Shown: piece by piece, positions 10,610 to 21,794 of the stretch
Layout of the letters: each line of letters begins with the position of its first letter
How positions within the stretch are numbered: the first letter of the stretch is position 1
Source of the DNA: Neoarius graeffei
Lineage: Eukaryota > Chordata > Actinopteri > Siluriformes > Ariidae
Assembly (NCBI RefSeq): GCF_027579695.1
Contig: NC_083574.1
Coordinates: 61,728,559-61,792,558 of the forward strand
DNA: 64,000 nucleotides
Direction: 5' to 3'
Notes under the pieces: model-generated
Told to the model about the DNA's origin: nothing
Seen by the model: only the letters and a program-made list of their open reading frames with translations
The model's database searches: none
Program-made: the position numbers and the translations under genes

Positions 10610-11935
10610 ACAGTCCACAGTATTAAACAGTATGCCAAAATGATACGACACATACTATTTGACAGGATTTGCCTGTTTTTACTTCTTATTATATATTATG
10701 TGACTTGCTGTTACACAATGCGTCCAGCAGAGGGCGCCGAAACTCCTCCTAATCAAGACATCAATGGCAAACAACAACAACAACAACAACACTGCTGAAT
10801 ATTGTGACCAAAAGGCAGAAACAAACAAACAAAAGGTTGCGAATATGAAGTGAATGAGCATAAGAATAAATCAGCTGCCAAAGCACAGAGCATCTTTCCC
10901 AGCGAACAAGTTATTCCCTAGCTTCTTAATTACTTGTCTAAATTGATCAGTAATAGTTAGTTATTGTTATTTTCATGAAAACAACTTAATGTTGCATTAG
11001 TCGAAGAAATTCAGGAAGCGTTTCCATCTTGAGCAGATCGTGTTTGTGCTTCACTAATAACTGATCAGACTGGATTTGTACAGGGATGACACTTTCAACT
11101 CCGCCCACCAGTGACCCAACAAACCGGTCAAATGAGACCGACAGCTTGAGAGGTTCCGAGTGTTTCAAAGTTTATCGGATTAATGCTTTGCGTCGGGAAA
11201 CGTCCAAGTCTACTTTACATGTTTTAACGACTTACAGGTAAGAACTTTCCATTGTTTTCATTTTCTCAAGGCTGAATTTCTGAACTTGTGTTTACTTGTT
11301 GACAGTTGGCTACTTTCCAGGTAACCAGGCGAAGTTTCTCAGCTTCTTCACGATAACAGCTTCAGAAATGTCGCGTGAAGAAGGCAGACTGGTTAAAAGC
11401 AAAGCTGACAGTCTGCTCTCTGTACACCTCTGGACACACTTAGCTCTTGTGAAAACACGACATTTCATTTTATCTTTAGCGAAAGGAAACTTCACTGTAC
11501 GCCTGTTCAAAACCGCAGCATATAAATATTCATATCGTACCTTTAAATTAAACAGGTTCAACACCATTTAAGTGTAATATAAATTGGGTATTGATGAGAA
11601 AACAGCATTTTTTTTTTTCCTCACAGAAGAAACAGAGAACCTCAGAAATGTGACAGCACCTGACACTGGAAGACACCTGACACACACAATCACAAGACTG
11701 ACTAATATATTGAATGACTGGTAGCTGAAAACAATTTGTCGACATTTATTGCCCATCCCTGTTTGGATGTCACCTGGACATAAAGGAAGACGATCCCTCC
11801 AGTCCACTGGGTGGAATAAATGAACTTTGGGAGGATCATGTACAGAACAACCTGTTTGCCTCTGTTGCAGATTCAGTTGAATACAAATGGCTTTACAGGC
11901 CTCTGTTTCCAAAATGCTCCTTAATATCCAACAGG
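10610..11935. other. Sequence without recognised genes
   Basis: Contains a short CAA run at 10780-10795 and otherwise unique-looking sequence. A CCGCCC box at about 11101 and a good splice donor (CTTACAG|GTAAGA) at 11237 raise the possibility of a non-coding first exon of the downstream gene. Open frames here are short and show no family motif. Confidence 0.4.
11100..11237 (+). promoter_or_regulatory. Candidate promoter and 5' non-coding exon (speculative)
   Basis: A CCGCCC box occurs near 11101. The sequence to 11237 ends in a consensus donor, CTTACAG|GTAAGA. The first coding exon of mctp2 begins with a splice acceptor (TTTTTTTCAG before 31787), so an upstream 5' UTR exon must exist. This is one candidate, not shown to be transcribed. 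Confidence 0.2.
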
Positions 11936-13035
11936 CTTGTACGGTAGTACTTGAGTCCGACTCGTGCCCTAATTTTAAGGACTCGTGACTCGACTTGGAC
12001 TTGAGCACTGATGAGACTTGTGCATTAACTGCATTCGGACTCGTAAATTTTTTGTAACGTGCTATAATAATTTGGCATAAGATATTTATACCTACGTAAA
12101 TTTTTGTACTAATTTCATGCAAGAGTGTCACACCTGTGCGCCTTGACGCGTGCATCAGATAGACTCTCGGGCGCGCTCCGGACAGTGTGCGCGCCAAACG
12201 GACTCTCACGCGCGCCGTAAACAACTCGCACCTGTACGGGATTAAGGCGCAATCAGTGCACCGATATAAAAACTGTGAAAACACACTTACTTTGCGAAGT
12301 ATTGAGTTGCGTTGCTGACACATTACCGAGCCTTATTTGCTTGTTTGGTTTCCTGAGCCCTGATTTCCTACTTCTTGTCTACGATAGCCTGTTTCTGTCT
12401 CGCTTGACCTATTGCCTGTTTCACTGTTTTACGATTTTGCCTGCCGTTCTGGATTGTTTACCCTCTTCACTTGTATTAATAAACACACCTTCTGCGCTTA
12501 CATCCGTCTCCCAACCATCTCTGACAGAATACTTTGCACTCCGTGATAAAGAGAATGCATATTCGCCTGTTCATACGTCATGTTCAGGAACATACTAACG
12601 TTAATGGCGCTAAAGCCTTGGTCACAACCGGACGTACGATTTTTTGGCCGTGTGATTTTTGGCGTTTCCCAAATCGCTGTTTTTTTTGTTCGTGGAGAAA
12701 GATGCACGTTGACCGTAAGTTTGTCTTGCAACCTGAAAAAAAACGTAAGCGCCCGTAGAGTTTGTTTGACATGACAAAGAACCTCTGCGGCCGGTCTGCG
12801 GCTTGAAAATCAGCACGTCACACGTGCGCCCTCCGTGCGTGTCTTGCGTTTTTTGCACATAGACCGGCTGTAGGAGCACGTACGGCCGGTTGTGACCGAG
12901 GCTTTAAACAGCCACTGTCAAATGGTGCGGTTGGAGTCTTGGACTCGGACTTGACTCGAAAATTTTTTAATGACTTGGACTTGAACACTGGGGACTCAAG
13001 ACTGGACTCGGTCTCGATATCAAGTCAGCACTGAT
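11935..13035. repeat. GACTC/GACTTG-rich dispersed element with nested MITE
   Basis: Both ends (11945-12040 and 12930-13025) are built from short repeats of GACTCG and GACTTG. Between them lies a CpG-rich stretch (12120-12250), a segment with AATAAACACACCTTCTGCG resembling a retroelement LTR end, and the MITE at 12613-12904. No coding region. The class is not identified. Confidence 0.5.
12613..12904. mobile_element. CpG-rich MITE, copy 1 (TA-flanked)
   Basis: The ends are inverted repeats AAGCCTTGGTCACAACCGG and CCGGTTGTGACCGAGGCTT, flanked by TA at 12611-12612 and 12905-12906. The interior is rich in CG dinucleotides and has no transposase. It matches the element at 35825-36150 in inverted orientation. 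Confidence 0.85.
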
Positions 13036-13039
13036 ATAC

Positions 13040-13416
13040 AACATTATTATGTTCGGCATTTCTCAGAGGAAAAAATTGCAATTTCAGCATGCGGTTTTCC
13101 ATACCAATAGCTTTTACAGTAGTGCGTTAAAGGGGCCAGTTTTCCCTTCCCAGAATCCAATTCATTGTTTTGGTTTTGCAAGCATGTGACCGCTACCTGC
13201 TAGGTCTCTGTGCAGCAAAACCTCCACGCATTCGCTGTTAACGATCCGTTCAAACTCATCACAAACTTTATCCTCATCTGTGTCTTCTGTCATGTGTGGA
13301 AGCTTTGAACAAAATGTACCTGATATTTTCTGTCCTTCGTGGGCGTGCAGAAGACTACCGAGGCTGGTTCAGGTCCAATACAATGGAAACAAACGGAATG
13401 GACCAGTCAAGCTTTA
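13040..13416. other. No recognised gene; short acidic frame on - strand
   Basis: On the minus strand an ATG near 13292 opens a 40-codon acidic frame (MTEDTDEDK...) with an internal CAG|GTAGCG donor-like site. No family motif is seen. Confidence 0.2.
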
Positions 13417-13617
13417 ATTACATTACATTAATGGCATTTAGCAGACGCTCTTATCCAGAGCGACATACAACATACCCAGAGTAGCCTGGGGAGCAGTTGG
13501 AGGTTAGGTGCCTTGCTCAAGGGTACTTCATCCATTCCTGTAGGTTCAGGGAATTGAACCAGTGACCTTTTGGTCCCAAAGCTGCTTCTCTGACCATTAG
13601 ACCATGGCTTTCCCACA
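13417..13617 (-). mobile_element. Second tRNA-derived SINE family
   Basis: In minus orientation it has an A box (TGGTCTAATGG) and a B box (GGTTCAATTCC). The tail carries the widespread fish motif AGAGCGTCTGCTAAATGCC and an ATTAATGTAATG end. It differs from the main SINE family. Related copies: 17141-17200 (fragment) and 19255-19446. Confidence 0.85.
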
Positions 13618-13619
13618 TT

Positions 13620-14756
13620 ACATCTTAAGATTTATAGCCTAGGATGTCACTGCATTGTTGTGGAATATTTTTGTTTCTAGTATCGCTTGCTGGGAAGAGT
13701 GAGCCAGCCCCGTTAAACTGTAACTTCACTCCAGCTCTGAGCCTAACTCCACTCACTAAATAATTTTGAAAAATGCTAAAAAGTGGGCAAGGAGCTGAAG
13801 GGGTGAGATGAAACTCTGTGAATGATGAGTCTCGATCACTCTGGTTCACAGATTCCCACTCAAGGGTGGGGCTGGGGGAGGTGGGCCGTCCACCTCTGAT
13901 TAGAGGGTGTCAACGTTCTTTTTTTTTAATTTATATCTGATATTTCATGAAATGGAGAAGTACCAAATGGTTGACTCTACGTCAGCATCGGCCTTGCAAG
14001 GTTCAGGATGATTTTAACCAGTAAAATCAGACGTTTTGAGTCATTTTCAACCCATAAAATACCATTTTTTAACACCAGCCTTGATCTGTTTTACATAACA
14101 GTCATATCATTTAGTTTACAGCTCAAAAAACACATTTAAGTGTGCTGTACCTCTTTAAGCAGTGTTCTGTCCACAGAGACAAAAGTATGTTACTTTTCCA
14201 TCTCCAGAATTAAGATTTTTCATAGCTACCAGTTGTGTATGGATTAGGGGTGTAATGATACACAATGGTTACAATCAGTGTTGCCAACGTTTTTCAGGGG
14301 AAAGTAGCTAAAGCAAGCGGAGATGTCACGAGATGTCACTAGGTGATGTCACAGGGTAATCTGCATACTAGTTATTCATCATGATCAATGGTATATCAAA
14401 TTCCGGATAAGGGTACATGAAGAAGGAAGGTGTTCATGTAGAATATAAAAGAATAGAGTTTTCTCAGAATAGAAAATAATAGATTATCCTTTATTTTTTA
14501 ACCCTTTGGGGTCGAGAGCTTTGCCGGCGAAGCTTAGCAGATTTAGAACGAGTACGTCATGTATTTAGATAAATATCTTTGTGAGTTTTTAATCATACAA
14601 GCATGATAAACATATCGACAGAAACTTTATACTTTACACTTTCCTATGTGCCCACTGCCAAATAATATTATAGTTTTTAAATGGCCTAAGTTAGATGAAA
14701 CATAAAACTTGTCACCTTACTCGGTCACACCGGAGTCGGAGCGCTAAGCACCCACT
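13620..14756. other. No recognised gene
   Basis: Unique-looking AT-rich sequence with stop codons in all frames at short intervals. A segment near 14275-14320 (CAGTGTTGCCAACGTTTTTC) resembles a dispersed repeat end. Nothing else identified. Confidence 0.4.
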
Positions 14757-15413
14757 TACGCATTCATAAAAGACTATTCACATGGTAACGGCATAATGAT
14801 CACGTTCACTCTTTCGGTTTCAATTGGTTACTCTTCCATAGCGGGAACGCCCACCGTAAACAGGATAAAATTTGTCAGCCGTAGTTTAGGCTACCTGTTT
14901 GGAGGTAAAACTTGTTGCAAGATGCAACGGCGATTTTATGCTCAGGACGTGCTTTGGATGATTCTGGACGGCAATTCAATTTCAGGACAGTGACTCAATT
15001 CATGATTCAGGACAGCGATTCAATTCAATCTTGAGAACTGTGATCCCGCTGAAGATCAAATTGAGTAAGTGGAAATATTTCTTTTATTTCTTATGAGAGT
15101 ATCGGTTGATATGCGTGCGTTGTACTGCATACACAGGAAAAAACAACTGAGCAATTTTTTTCCAGAGTTAAAAGTATTTTCCTCAAAAACCGTTAATTTT
15201 GCTCTACTTTGAGTTTAGAGAATAACATTTAGAGTTGGAGTGGGAGCAAAAATACAGAGTGATTGTGTAACAGAGTTGACTGTAGCGCTGAACTGAGTAA
15301 AATAGTACAAGAATTAATTTCAAGACACACTGAATAGAGTCAAATGCCACCACAAAGAGTAAAATATTAACACTAAACTGAGGAGAATTGACTCTGGAAA
15401 ACAGCTTTATCAA
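14757..15413. repeat. Dispersed repeat of unknown family, copy 1
   Basis: Closely similar to 37022-37720, sharing CATTCATAAAAGACTATTC, a series of ATTCAGGACAG(C/T)GATTCAATT repeats, and the later AGAGTTGACTGT...GAACTGAGTAAAATAGTACA segment. No coding capacity. Confidence 0.75.
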
Positions 15414-15418
15414 AAGAG

Positions 15419-16140
15419 TAATTTTTATCCCCCACTGGCCGAAGGGGGATTATGTCGTGGCAATGTCTGCCTGTCTATCCTGGGAAGGGTACTCACCTTC
15501 TGAAATCAACTCCTCTCACAGTTTTTGGAGGAATTTCATGAAACTTGGCAGGATTCTTTGTTATATGTCGGTAATACGCATATTATAATTTTGTTCAATT
15601 CGGTCACATTTTACCAGAGTTCCAGGCTGTGATTAACAAAATTATACTTTGACAATTTTATGAGAGTGTATTTTCCTTCTGACATCAACTCCTCTCACAA
15701 TTTTTGGAGGAATTTCACCAAACTTGGCAAGAGCCATTGTTATATGTCAGTAATACGCAGGTTATTATTTTGCTCAATTCGGTCGCATTTTACCAGAGTT
15801 GTGGCCCTTGATTAACAACCTTGTACTTTCACAATTTCATGAAGGTGTGCTTACCTTCTGACATCAACTCCTCTCACAGTTTTTGAACGAATTTCTTGAA
15901 GCTTGGCAAAAGAATTTGCTATATGACAGTTATAGGCATACTGAAATTTCGTTTAATTTGGGCTAATTTTACCAGAGTTATGCCCTTGATTATTAACAAA
16001 CTTGTACTTTGGCAATTTCACCAAGGTGTGCTTGTTTTCTGAAATCACCTTCCCTCACAATTTTTATCCCCCGCTGACTGAAAGGCCTGAAGGGAGATTA
16101 TGTCGTGGCGATGTCCGTCCATCCAACCGTCCGTCCCGGG
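15419..16140 (+). repeat. 180-bp tandem repeat with shared flanks
   Basis: The motif CCTTCTGACATCAACTCCTC recurs at 15496, 15675, 15854 and (diverged) 16035, a period of 179-181 bp. Each unit carries TCACA(A/G)TTTTTGGA and TTTACCAGAGTT. The array is bounded on both sides by TTTTTATCCCCC and a GGGATTATGTCGTGGC(A/G)ATGTC block, so it is an element with internal tandem units rather than a random satellite. Confidence 0.85.
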
Positions 16141-16280
16141 AAGGGTGAGCTGCCCACTGCTCACACTGATCATTCACACTGCTGTACATGTGTGTGTGTA
16201 TGCATGTGTTCACTGCTTCAGTTGGGTTAAATGCAGATGTGCTTGAATGTGCATGTGACAAATAAAGGCTTCTTCTTCTA
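16140..16280 (+). repeat. Retroposon-like 3' tail
   Basis: CACTGCTTCAGTTGGGTTAA ... GTGACAAATAAAGGCTTCTT followed by CTTCTT units resembles the 3' end of a fish retroposon. Confidence 0.4.
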
Positions 16281-16728
16281 AACTGGCCTGCCTGCAGTCC
16301 AGACCTGTCTCCTATTTAAAACATTTGGCCCATTATGAAGCATAAAATATGACAAAGGAGACCCTGAACTGCTGAGAAACTGGAATTATATATCAGGCAA
16401 GAATGGGACAACATTTCTCTTTCAAAACTACAGCAATTGGTCTCCTCAGTTAACAAACGTTTACAGAGTGTTGTTAAAAGTAGAGGTGATGCAACACAGT
16501 GGTAAACGAGCCTCTCCCAACTTTTTTGAAACGTGTTGCTGACATCCAATTCAAAATGAGCATATATTTTTTTCAAAAAACAATACAATTTCTCAGTTTC
16601 AGCATTCGATATCTTGTCTTTATACTATTTTCAATGAAATATAGCGTTTCCATGATTTGCAAATTATGGCATTCTGTTTTTATTTATAGTTTACACAACG
16701 TCCCAACTTTTTTGGAATTGGGGTTGTA
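16281..16728 (+). mobile_element. Tc1-like transposon, 3' remnant
   Basis: Degraded transposase C-terminus (CTGCAGTCCAGACCTGTC ... CAGTGGTAAAC), then the family's 3' end CCAACTTTTTTGGAATTGGG GTTG at 16704-16727. Same family as 29711-31696, much older. Confidence 0.7.
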
Positions 16729-17056
16729 GTATTGTAAACTCAATGTACTACAGGTGCACCATATCTTAAATTCGCCCCCAAATTTTGATTGATTAAACAA
16801 AATACCTGACTTGTGGACTTTGAAAGTGATTGAAACATAATGAGCTCTGTAGCAGAAATCAAGCTCCAAAGTTAAAATGCCTGGTTTCCGCTGCATCTTT
16901 CTCAGGCACTGTAGAACGCAAGAAGCATGGGGATGGTGTAGATACTGAAGTACTCTATTTAACAATTATAACATGGTTGTGTAACAATTTAACATATAAT
17001 AGTAATTGCAATCCAGAGCTGTCGGGCCGTTGGTCATTTCACAAGTGCAGATGATC

Positions 17057-17130
17057 TTTCCAGGTGTGGAGTTTGTATGTTCTGCCCGTGTCTGTGTGGG
17101 TTTCCCCCACAATCCAAAGACATGCAGTTA
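17057..17130 (+). repeat. Main-family SINE body fragment
   Basis: GTGTGGAGTTTGTATGTTCT through ATCCAAAGACATGCAG; neither head nor tail present. Confidence 0.7.
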
Positions 17131-17140
17131 GGTTAACATG

Positions 17141-17200
17141 GGGCGGCCTTGGGCTGAAGTGCCCTTGAGCAAGGCACCTAATCCACAACTGCTCCCCAGG
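17141..17200 (+). repeat. Second-family SINE fragment
   Basis: GAAGTGCCCTTGAGCAAGGC ... AACTGCTCCCCAGG, the middle of the 13417-13617 type SINE. It abuts the next SINE directly. Confidence 0.7.
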
Positions 17201-17572
17201 CACACGGTGGCGTAGTGGTTAGCGCTGTCGCCTCACAGCAAGAAGGTCCGGGTTCGAGCCCCGTGGCCGGCGAGGGCCTTTCTGTGTGGAGTTTGCATGT
17301 TCTCCCCGTGTCCACGTGGGTTTCCTCCGGGTGCTCCGTTTTCCCCCACAGTCCAAAGACATGCAGGTTAGGTTAACTGGTGACTCTAAATTGACCGTAG
17401 GTGTGAATGTGAGTGTGAATGGTTGTTTGTCTCTGTGTGTCAGCCTTGCAATGACCTGGCGACTTGTCCAGCATGTACCCCGCCTCTTGCCCATAGTCAG
17501 CTGGGATAGGCTCCAGCTTGCCTGTGACCCTGTACAGAAAAAGCGGTTACAGATAATGAATGGATGGATAGA
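17201..17572 (+). mobile_element. Main-family SINE
   Basis: CACACGGTGGCGTAGTGGTT through AATGAATGGATGGATAG. The A and B boxes are recognisable; the leading GGGGCGG is lost at the junction with the preceding SINE fragment. Confidence 0.9.
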
Positions 17573-17574
17573 TG

Positions 17575-18385
17575 ATGTCACACGTTTTCCACACGCACAT
17601 TTTTGCATCACAGTGCATTGTGTTCTGATATATTGCGTCACCCCTAGTATAGACATCACACACCAGAAAATGATACTACCACATTGTTTAGATACTTGGA
17701 ATCGTCTAAAAAAAAATCTGCCCCCACAACATTTCAGCAAAGAACATTGTGTCTGTAAAAAGGACGCATTTTCTCTGTTGTCTGTTCTGACCTGTGATAT
17801 GTTCATATTTTGCAGCAGCATGGCTGTAGTATAAGGATATATTCCAGGTCAGAAAATGGTTAAAGGCCACAGTGTTTAAATGCTTGGAACAGATTTCAAC
17901 GAAAACTCTCATCACATTTCAGCAAAGAAAATAGTTTCAGAACACATTCGCATTTCTAAAGATAATCCTCAAATTCAGAAGTTGTTCTAAAATTGTCTTT
18001 CACTCTTACACACATAGAATAAGATTGAGAATAGACATTTTTACTGGCTTTTGCACAAGTACAGGTACGTTGGAATTCTTGTGCGTCTCACAGAGTCGGC
18101 TTTTATAAAAGTAGGCAAAGAATAGCAATTTTTAAAAATAAGTCAGAAATACACACTATATAAAACGATACACCGTGCAGTAAATCCTAGTGTGTGTTTT
18201 TATGCAGTGTGTACTGATGACCTATTTTTATGCTTCATTGCCTTTCTTTCCCTGTATAAAATATATTTGCAGATTTTTATGTTTTGTTTTTATTATTTGC
18301 ACGTAGTGGTCAAGAGGGGTTTACTATTTAGTTGCAAGAATTATGTTTATAATATACTTTAATGATGCAGTAGTGAGAGCATTAT
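17575..18385. other. No recognised gene
   Basis: AT-rich sequence. The last 40 bp belong to the degenerate minisatellite that continues after the next SINE. Confidence 0.4.
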
Positions 18386-18740
18386 TCATCCATTATCCAT
18401 AACAGCTTATCCTGTGCAGGGTCGCGGGCAAACTGGAGCCTATCCCAGCTGACTACGAGCGAGAGGCGGGGTACACCCTGGACAAGTCGCCAGGTCATCA
18501 CAGGGCTGACACATAGACACAGACAACCATTCACACTCACACTCACACCTACGCTCCAGTTAACCTAACCTGCATGTCTTTGGACTGTGGGGGAAACCGG
18601 AGCACCCGGAGGAAACCCACGCGGACACGGGGAGAACATGCAAACTCCACAAAGAAAGGCCCTTGCCGGCCACGGGGCTCGAACCCGGACCTTCTTGCTG
18701 TGAGGCGACGGCGCTAACCACTACACCACCGTGCCGCCCC
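18386..18740 (-). mobile_element. Main-family SINE
   Basis: TCATCCATTATCCATAAC tail at the left, complement of the GGGGCGGCACGGTGG head at 18740. Confidence 0.92.
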
Positions 18741-19254
18741 GCATATTGACATTATATTAGTAAAAGTAAGGTTTAATGTTTATTCTGGCAGTATTAGTAA
18801 CATTTACAGTGTACGTGAGACAACAGTAGTGATTATAAGGCTTATTTATTTTGACAGTATGGTTGACTTTGACAGTATAGTATTGAGAGTAATATTTACA
18901 GCGTATCATCACGGTGTAGTAGTGAGTGAGGTATTGATGGAATTGTGCTAAAAATAATGTTTATAGTGCATTTTGACGCAAGTAGTGAGAGTGTAGTATT
19001 GAGATTAGGCTTGTGTGATATTGATTATTGTCTGATGATGATTATCCATTTTAACATATTGTGCTCAACAATTTAATCACCCAGAACCATTAGCATAAAA
19101 GAAGATAGGAAAACGAGCATTTCCACCATTTCCGGTTTAAGGGGAGCAGGGGAGGATGTAATAATATTATATTGTAAAGTATAATATTATTACACCCTAT
19201 GGCCAAATTTAAAAATATTACATTACGCCACAGGGTGTAATAAAGCCGTAGGGA

Positions 19255-19446
19255 AGCCATGTCCTGAACGTTAGAGAAGTAGTTTTGGGACCAAAAGGTC
19301 GCTGGTTTGATTCCCTGGACCAGCAGGAATGGCTGAAGTGCTCTTGAGCAAGGCACCTAACCCCTAACTGCTACCTGGGCTGCTCTGGATACGTTGTACA
19401 TTGCTCTGGATAAGAGCGTCTGCTAAATGCCATTAATGTAATGTAA
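19255..19446 (+). mobile_element. Second tRNA-derived SINE family
   Basis: GGGACCAAAAGGTCGCTGG and B box-like GGTTTGATTCC through AGAGCGTCTGCTAAATGCC and ATTAATGTAATGTAA. Same family as 13417-13617, opposite strand. The A box is degraded. Confidence 0.85.
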
Positions 19447-19671
19447 CGTCAGGAACTGTGGCAGTCGTAAAGCCTCAGCTGGATGGTGGACCTGTAACAG
19501 CACGTTTTAATATAATCCTTTAACAAATCAGCTGTCGAAAGCCGACATGGCTGACATTTTCTCTGTTGAGGCAGAAGAGAGAAGAAGAGCACCAGTCAAA
19601 ACAGGAAAAAATAGCTTTACTCACGTTCTCAATATTATCACTTTTTTTTTTTTTATTTGACAATTCGTTTT

Positions 19672-20044
19672 GGGCGGCACGGTGGTGTAGTGGTTAGCGC
19701 TGTTGCCTCACAGCAAGAAGGCCCGGGTTTGAGCCCCGTGGCCAGCGAGGGCCTTTCTGTGCGGAGTTTGCATGTTCTCCCCGTGTCCGCGTGGGTTTCC
19801 TCCGGGTGCTCCGGTTTCCCCCACAGTCCAAAGACATGCAGGTTAGGTTAACTGGTGACTCTAAATTGACCGTAGGTGTGAATGTGAGTGTGAATGGTTG
19901 TCTGTGTCTATGTGTCAGTCCTGTGATGACCTGGCGACTTGTCCAGGGTGTACCCCACCTTTCGCCTGTAGTCAGCTGGGATAGGCTCCAGCTCGCCTGC
20001 GACCCTGTAGAACAGGATTAAAGCGGCTAGAGATAATGAGATGA
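19672..20044 (+). mobile_element. Main-family SINE with target duplication
   Basis: Full-length. 13-bp direct repeat GACAATTCGTTTT at 19659-19671 and 20045-20057. Confidence 0.95.
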
Positions 20045-20859
20045 GACAATTCGTTTTTTTTTTTTTGCAAATTTTTGGTGGCATCCCTAATAAACAAAGC
20101 AAACCGATGTTAAATATACTGTATACTTGTCTAATGTTAGTTACTGCACTGATTAAGTAACATACAAAGATAGATTTTATTTATTTCACATTAATGAGCT
20201 CAAAATATTCTCGATTTACCATGACAGAAAGGGCGCACGCGTATGATGGGGGAAAGAGCATGGCATCCAGAAAGTGTTTAAAGAGTTCAAAACACCTGTG
20301 AAGATCATTCCAGACTCATATCAGTTGGCTCTTTTAGTGCATTTTTAATTGTACTAATGTACACTGATGACCCTGTAGAGCTTGTACACAAACACAGCAG
20401 GTCAGGTACGATAATGTAATCAGTGATAAATGGCATTGGATATCGTGGCAACCTCATTTTGTATAGAGACGATATTACAGTATTATTATATATATTATTA
20501 TATATTACATTATATATAATGTTTACAGAGTACTGTGATGGTGTAATGGTGACAATATTGTTTATAGTATATTTTGAGAATGCAGTAGGTAGGAACAAAG
20601 TTTATAGATTATTTTGACAGCGTAGTAGTAAGAGTGGTGTTTATAATAGCATTGGTTTCAGGGCATACAACACAGTTTAAATCATTCATGTGCCTAATGT
20701 ACCACCCAGAGGTTCTCTAAATTATAGTGAATCACAGCAAATGCTTGTGCTGCAGTTATTTTGCCATTTTTATTGAAGGATTTTCCAGTATACTTATTGT
20801 CGTATTTGATTTTCAAACTTGATTTGTAAACACTAAAGTTGACAGACCCTGATGAAAAA

Positions 20860-21340
20860 CCTCACAGGATCTTTAAGGATCCATGAGGATTGTCAAAGAC
20901 CTGCCAAAGTTCCTTAATGATAAGGATCTTTATAGGATCCTTAAAGGATCTTAGAAAGAGCTTCAAAGATCTTCATATGCAAAATCATTTGTAAAGATCC
21001 TCAAGGATTTGACAAAGATCTTTTAAGGATCCTACAAAGATCCTCACAATGATCCCTGCAAAGATCTTTGCAAGGTTCCATTAAGATCCTCAAGGATTTA
21101 ACAAGGATCTTTCAAAGATCTTAGAAGGATCCTTCTAAGGACCTTGCTAAGATCTTTGCTAGGATCTTTGAGGATGTAATCAGGATCTTTTAAGGATCTT
21201 TGTCAAAATCTTCACAAGATCTTTGCAAAGTTCCTCCAACATCCTCAAATATTTAACAAGGATCCTTCAAAGATCTTAAAAGGATCCTTTTCGGGATCTT
21301 ATAAAGATCTTAACTGCAATCCTCAAGGATTTAATCATCA
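20860..21340. repeat. GATC-dense array, segment 1
   Basis: Several dozen GATC-type cores in AAGATCTT, AAGGATCCTT and AAAGATCCT contexts, spaced roughly 10-25 bp with no strict period. Many units are themselves palindromic. Confidence 0.8.
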
Positions 21341-21351
21341 TTTTCTTCTTC

Positions 21352-21790
21352 TTAATGCCAGGAAAATAGTGGCTCTGGACTATACCATGGCCATCTCCCC
21401 TCCAGCAACTCCAGTATCTGTTTCAGTCCTGTTCTTGACACCATCCCCATGAGCATTTGTGTTGCAATATGCTGTCTTTCTCCTCTGAGTCCCACAGTCT
21501 CTCCATCTCCCCATCGAATGTCTTTAGCCAGCAATCTCTTCAATGATAATGTCTGCATCTGTTGCTGCCTGTCCTGCATTTCCTGACGGAAGGTCTGGAG
21601 GATGTTGCTTGAATTCTTGGTAAGGCTGCCAAATGCTTCAGCCCTGTTGGCAAATCCATCTGCTCTTTCATTATACTGGATTTCTGCATGGCCTGGGACA
21701 TAAATTTTGTCGATACAGGCTTTGATGGACTGCAAAATTGGGACCCATGTCTTCTTGATGCGTCCAGTGCTCAGCTTACTGACAAGGCTC
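21352..21790 (-). pseudogene. RNase H-like retroelement fragment within the GATC array
   Basis: The minus-strand frame (127 codons from its first Met, open further upstream) contains VPGHAEIQYNERAD. This is the C-terminal motif of RNase H domains, with the conserved His and the final Asp of the active site. Upstream residues (DSLSLVSKLS) fit the same fold. RNase H removes RNA from RNA/DNA hybrids. This arrangement occurs in some non-LTR retrotransposons. The earlier active-site part is missing, so it is a fragment. It lies between two GATC-rich blocks. Confidence 0.55.
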
Positions 21791-21794
21791 AGTG

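Larger units (their letters stand above)
18340..20650 (+). repeat. Degenerate ~40-bp minisatellite split by SINEs
   Basis: Imperfect units of the form TTTATAGT(A/G)(T/C)ATTTTGAC plus G(C/T)(A/G)TAGTAGTGAGAG occur at 18345-18380, 18780-19015 and 20515-20645. SINE copies at 18386-18740, 19255-19446 and 19672-20044 and unrelated sequence lie between. Units are too diverged to count. Confidence 0.5.

Noticed and set aside
11568..12323. 251-codon ORF on the minus strand
   Set aside because: No recognisable domain, crosses from unique sequence into the GACTC-rich repeat, and its composition looks random. Length alone is not convincing here.
15419..16140. CRISPR-like spaced repeats
   Set aside because: Units are 180 bp with diverged whole-unit similarity, in a vertebrate genome; there are no short identical repeats with unique spacers.
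17219..17834. 200- and 182-codon ORFs on both strands
   Set aside because: Their first half is the main SINE family read through in sense and antisense; the same peptide pieces recur at every SINE.
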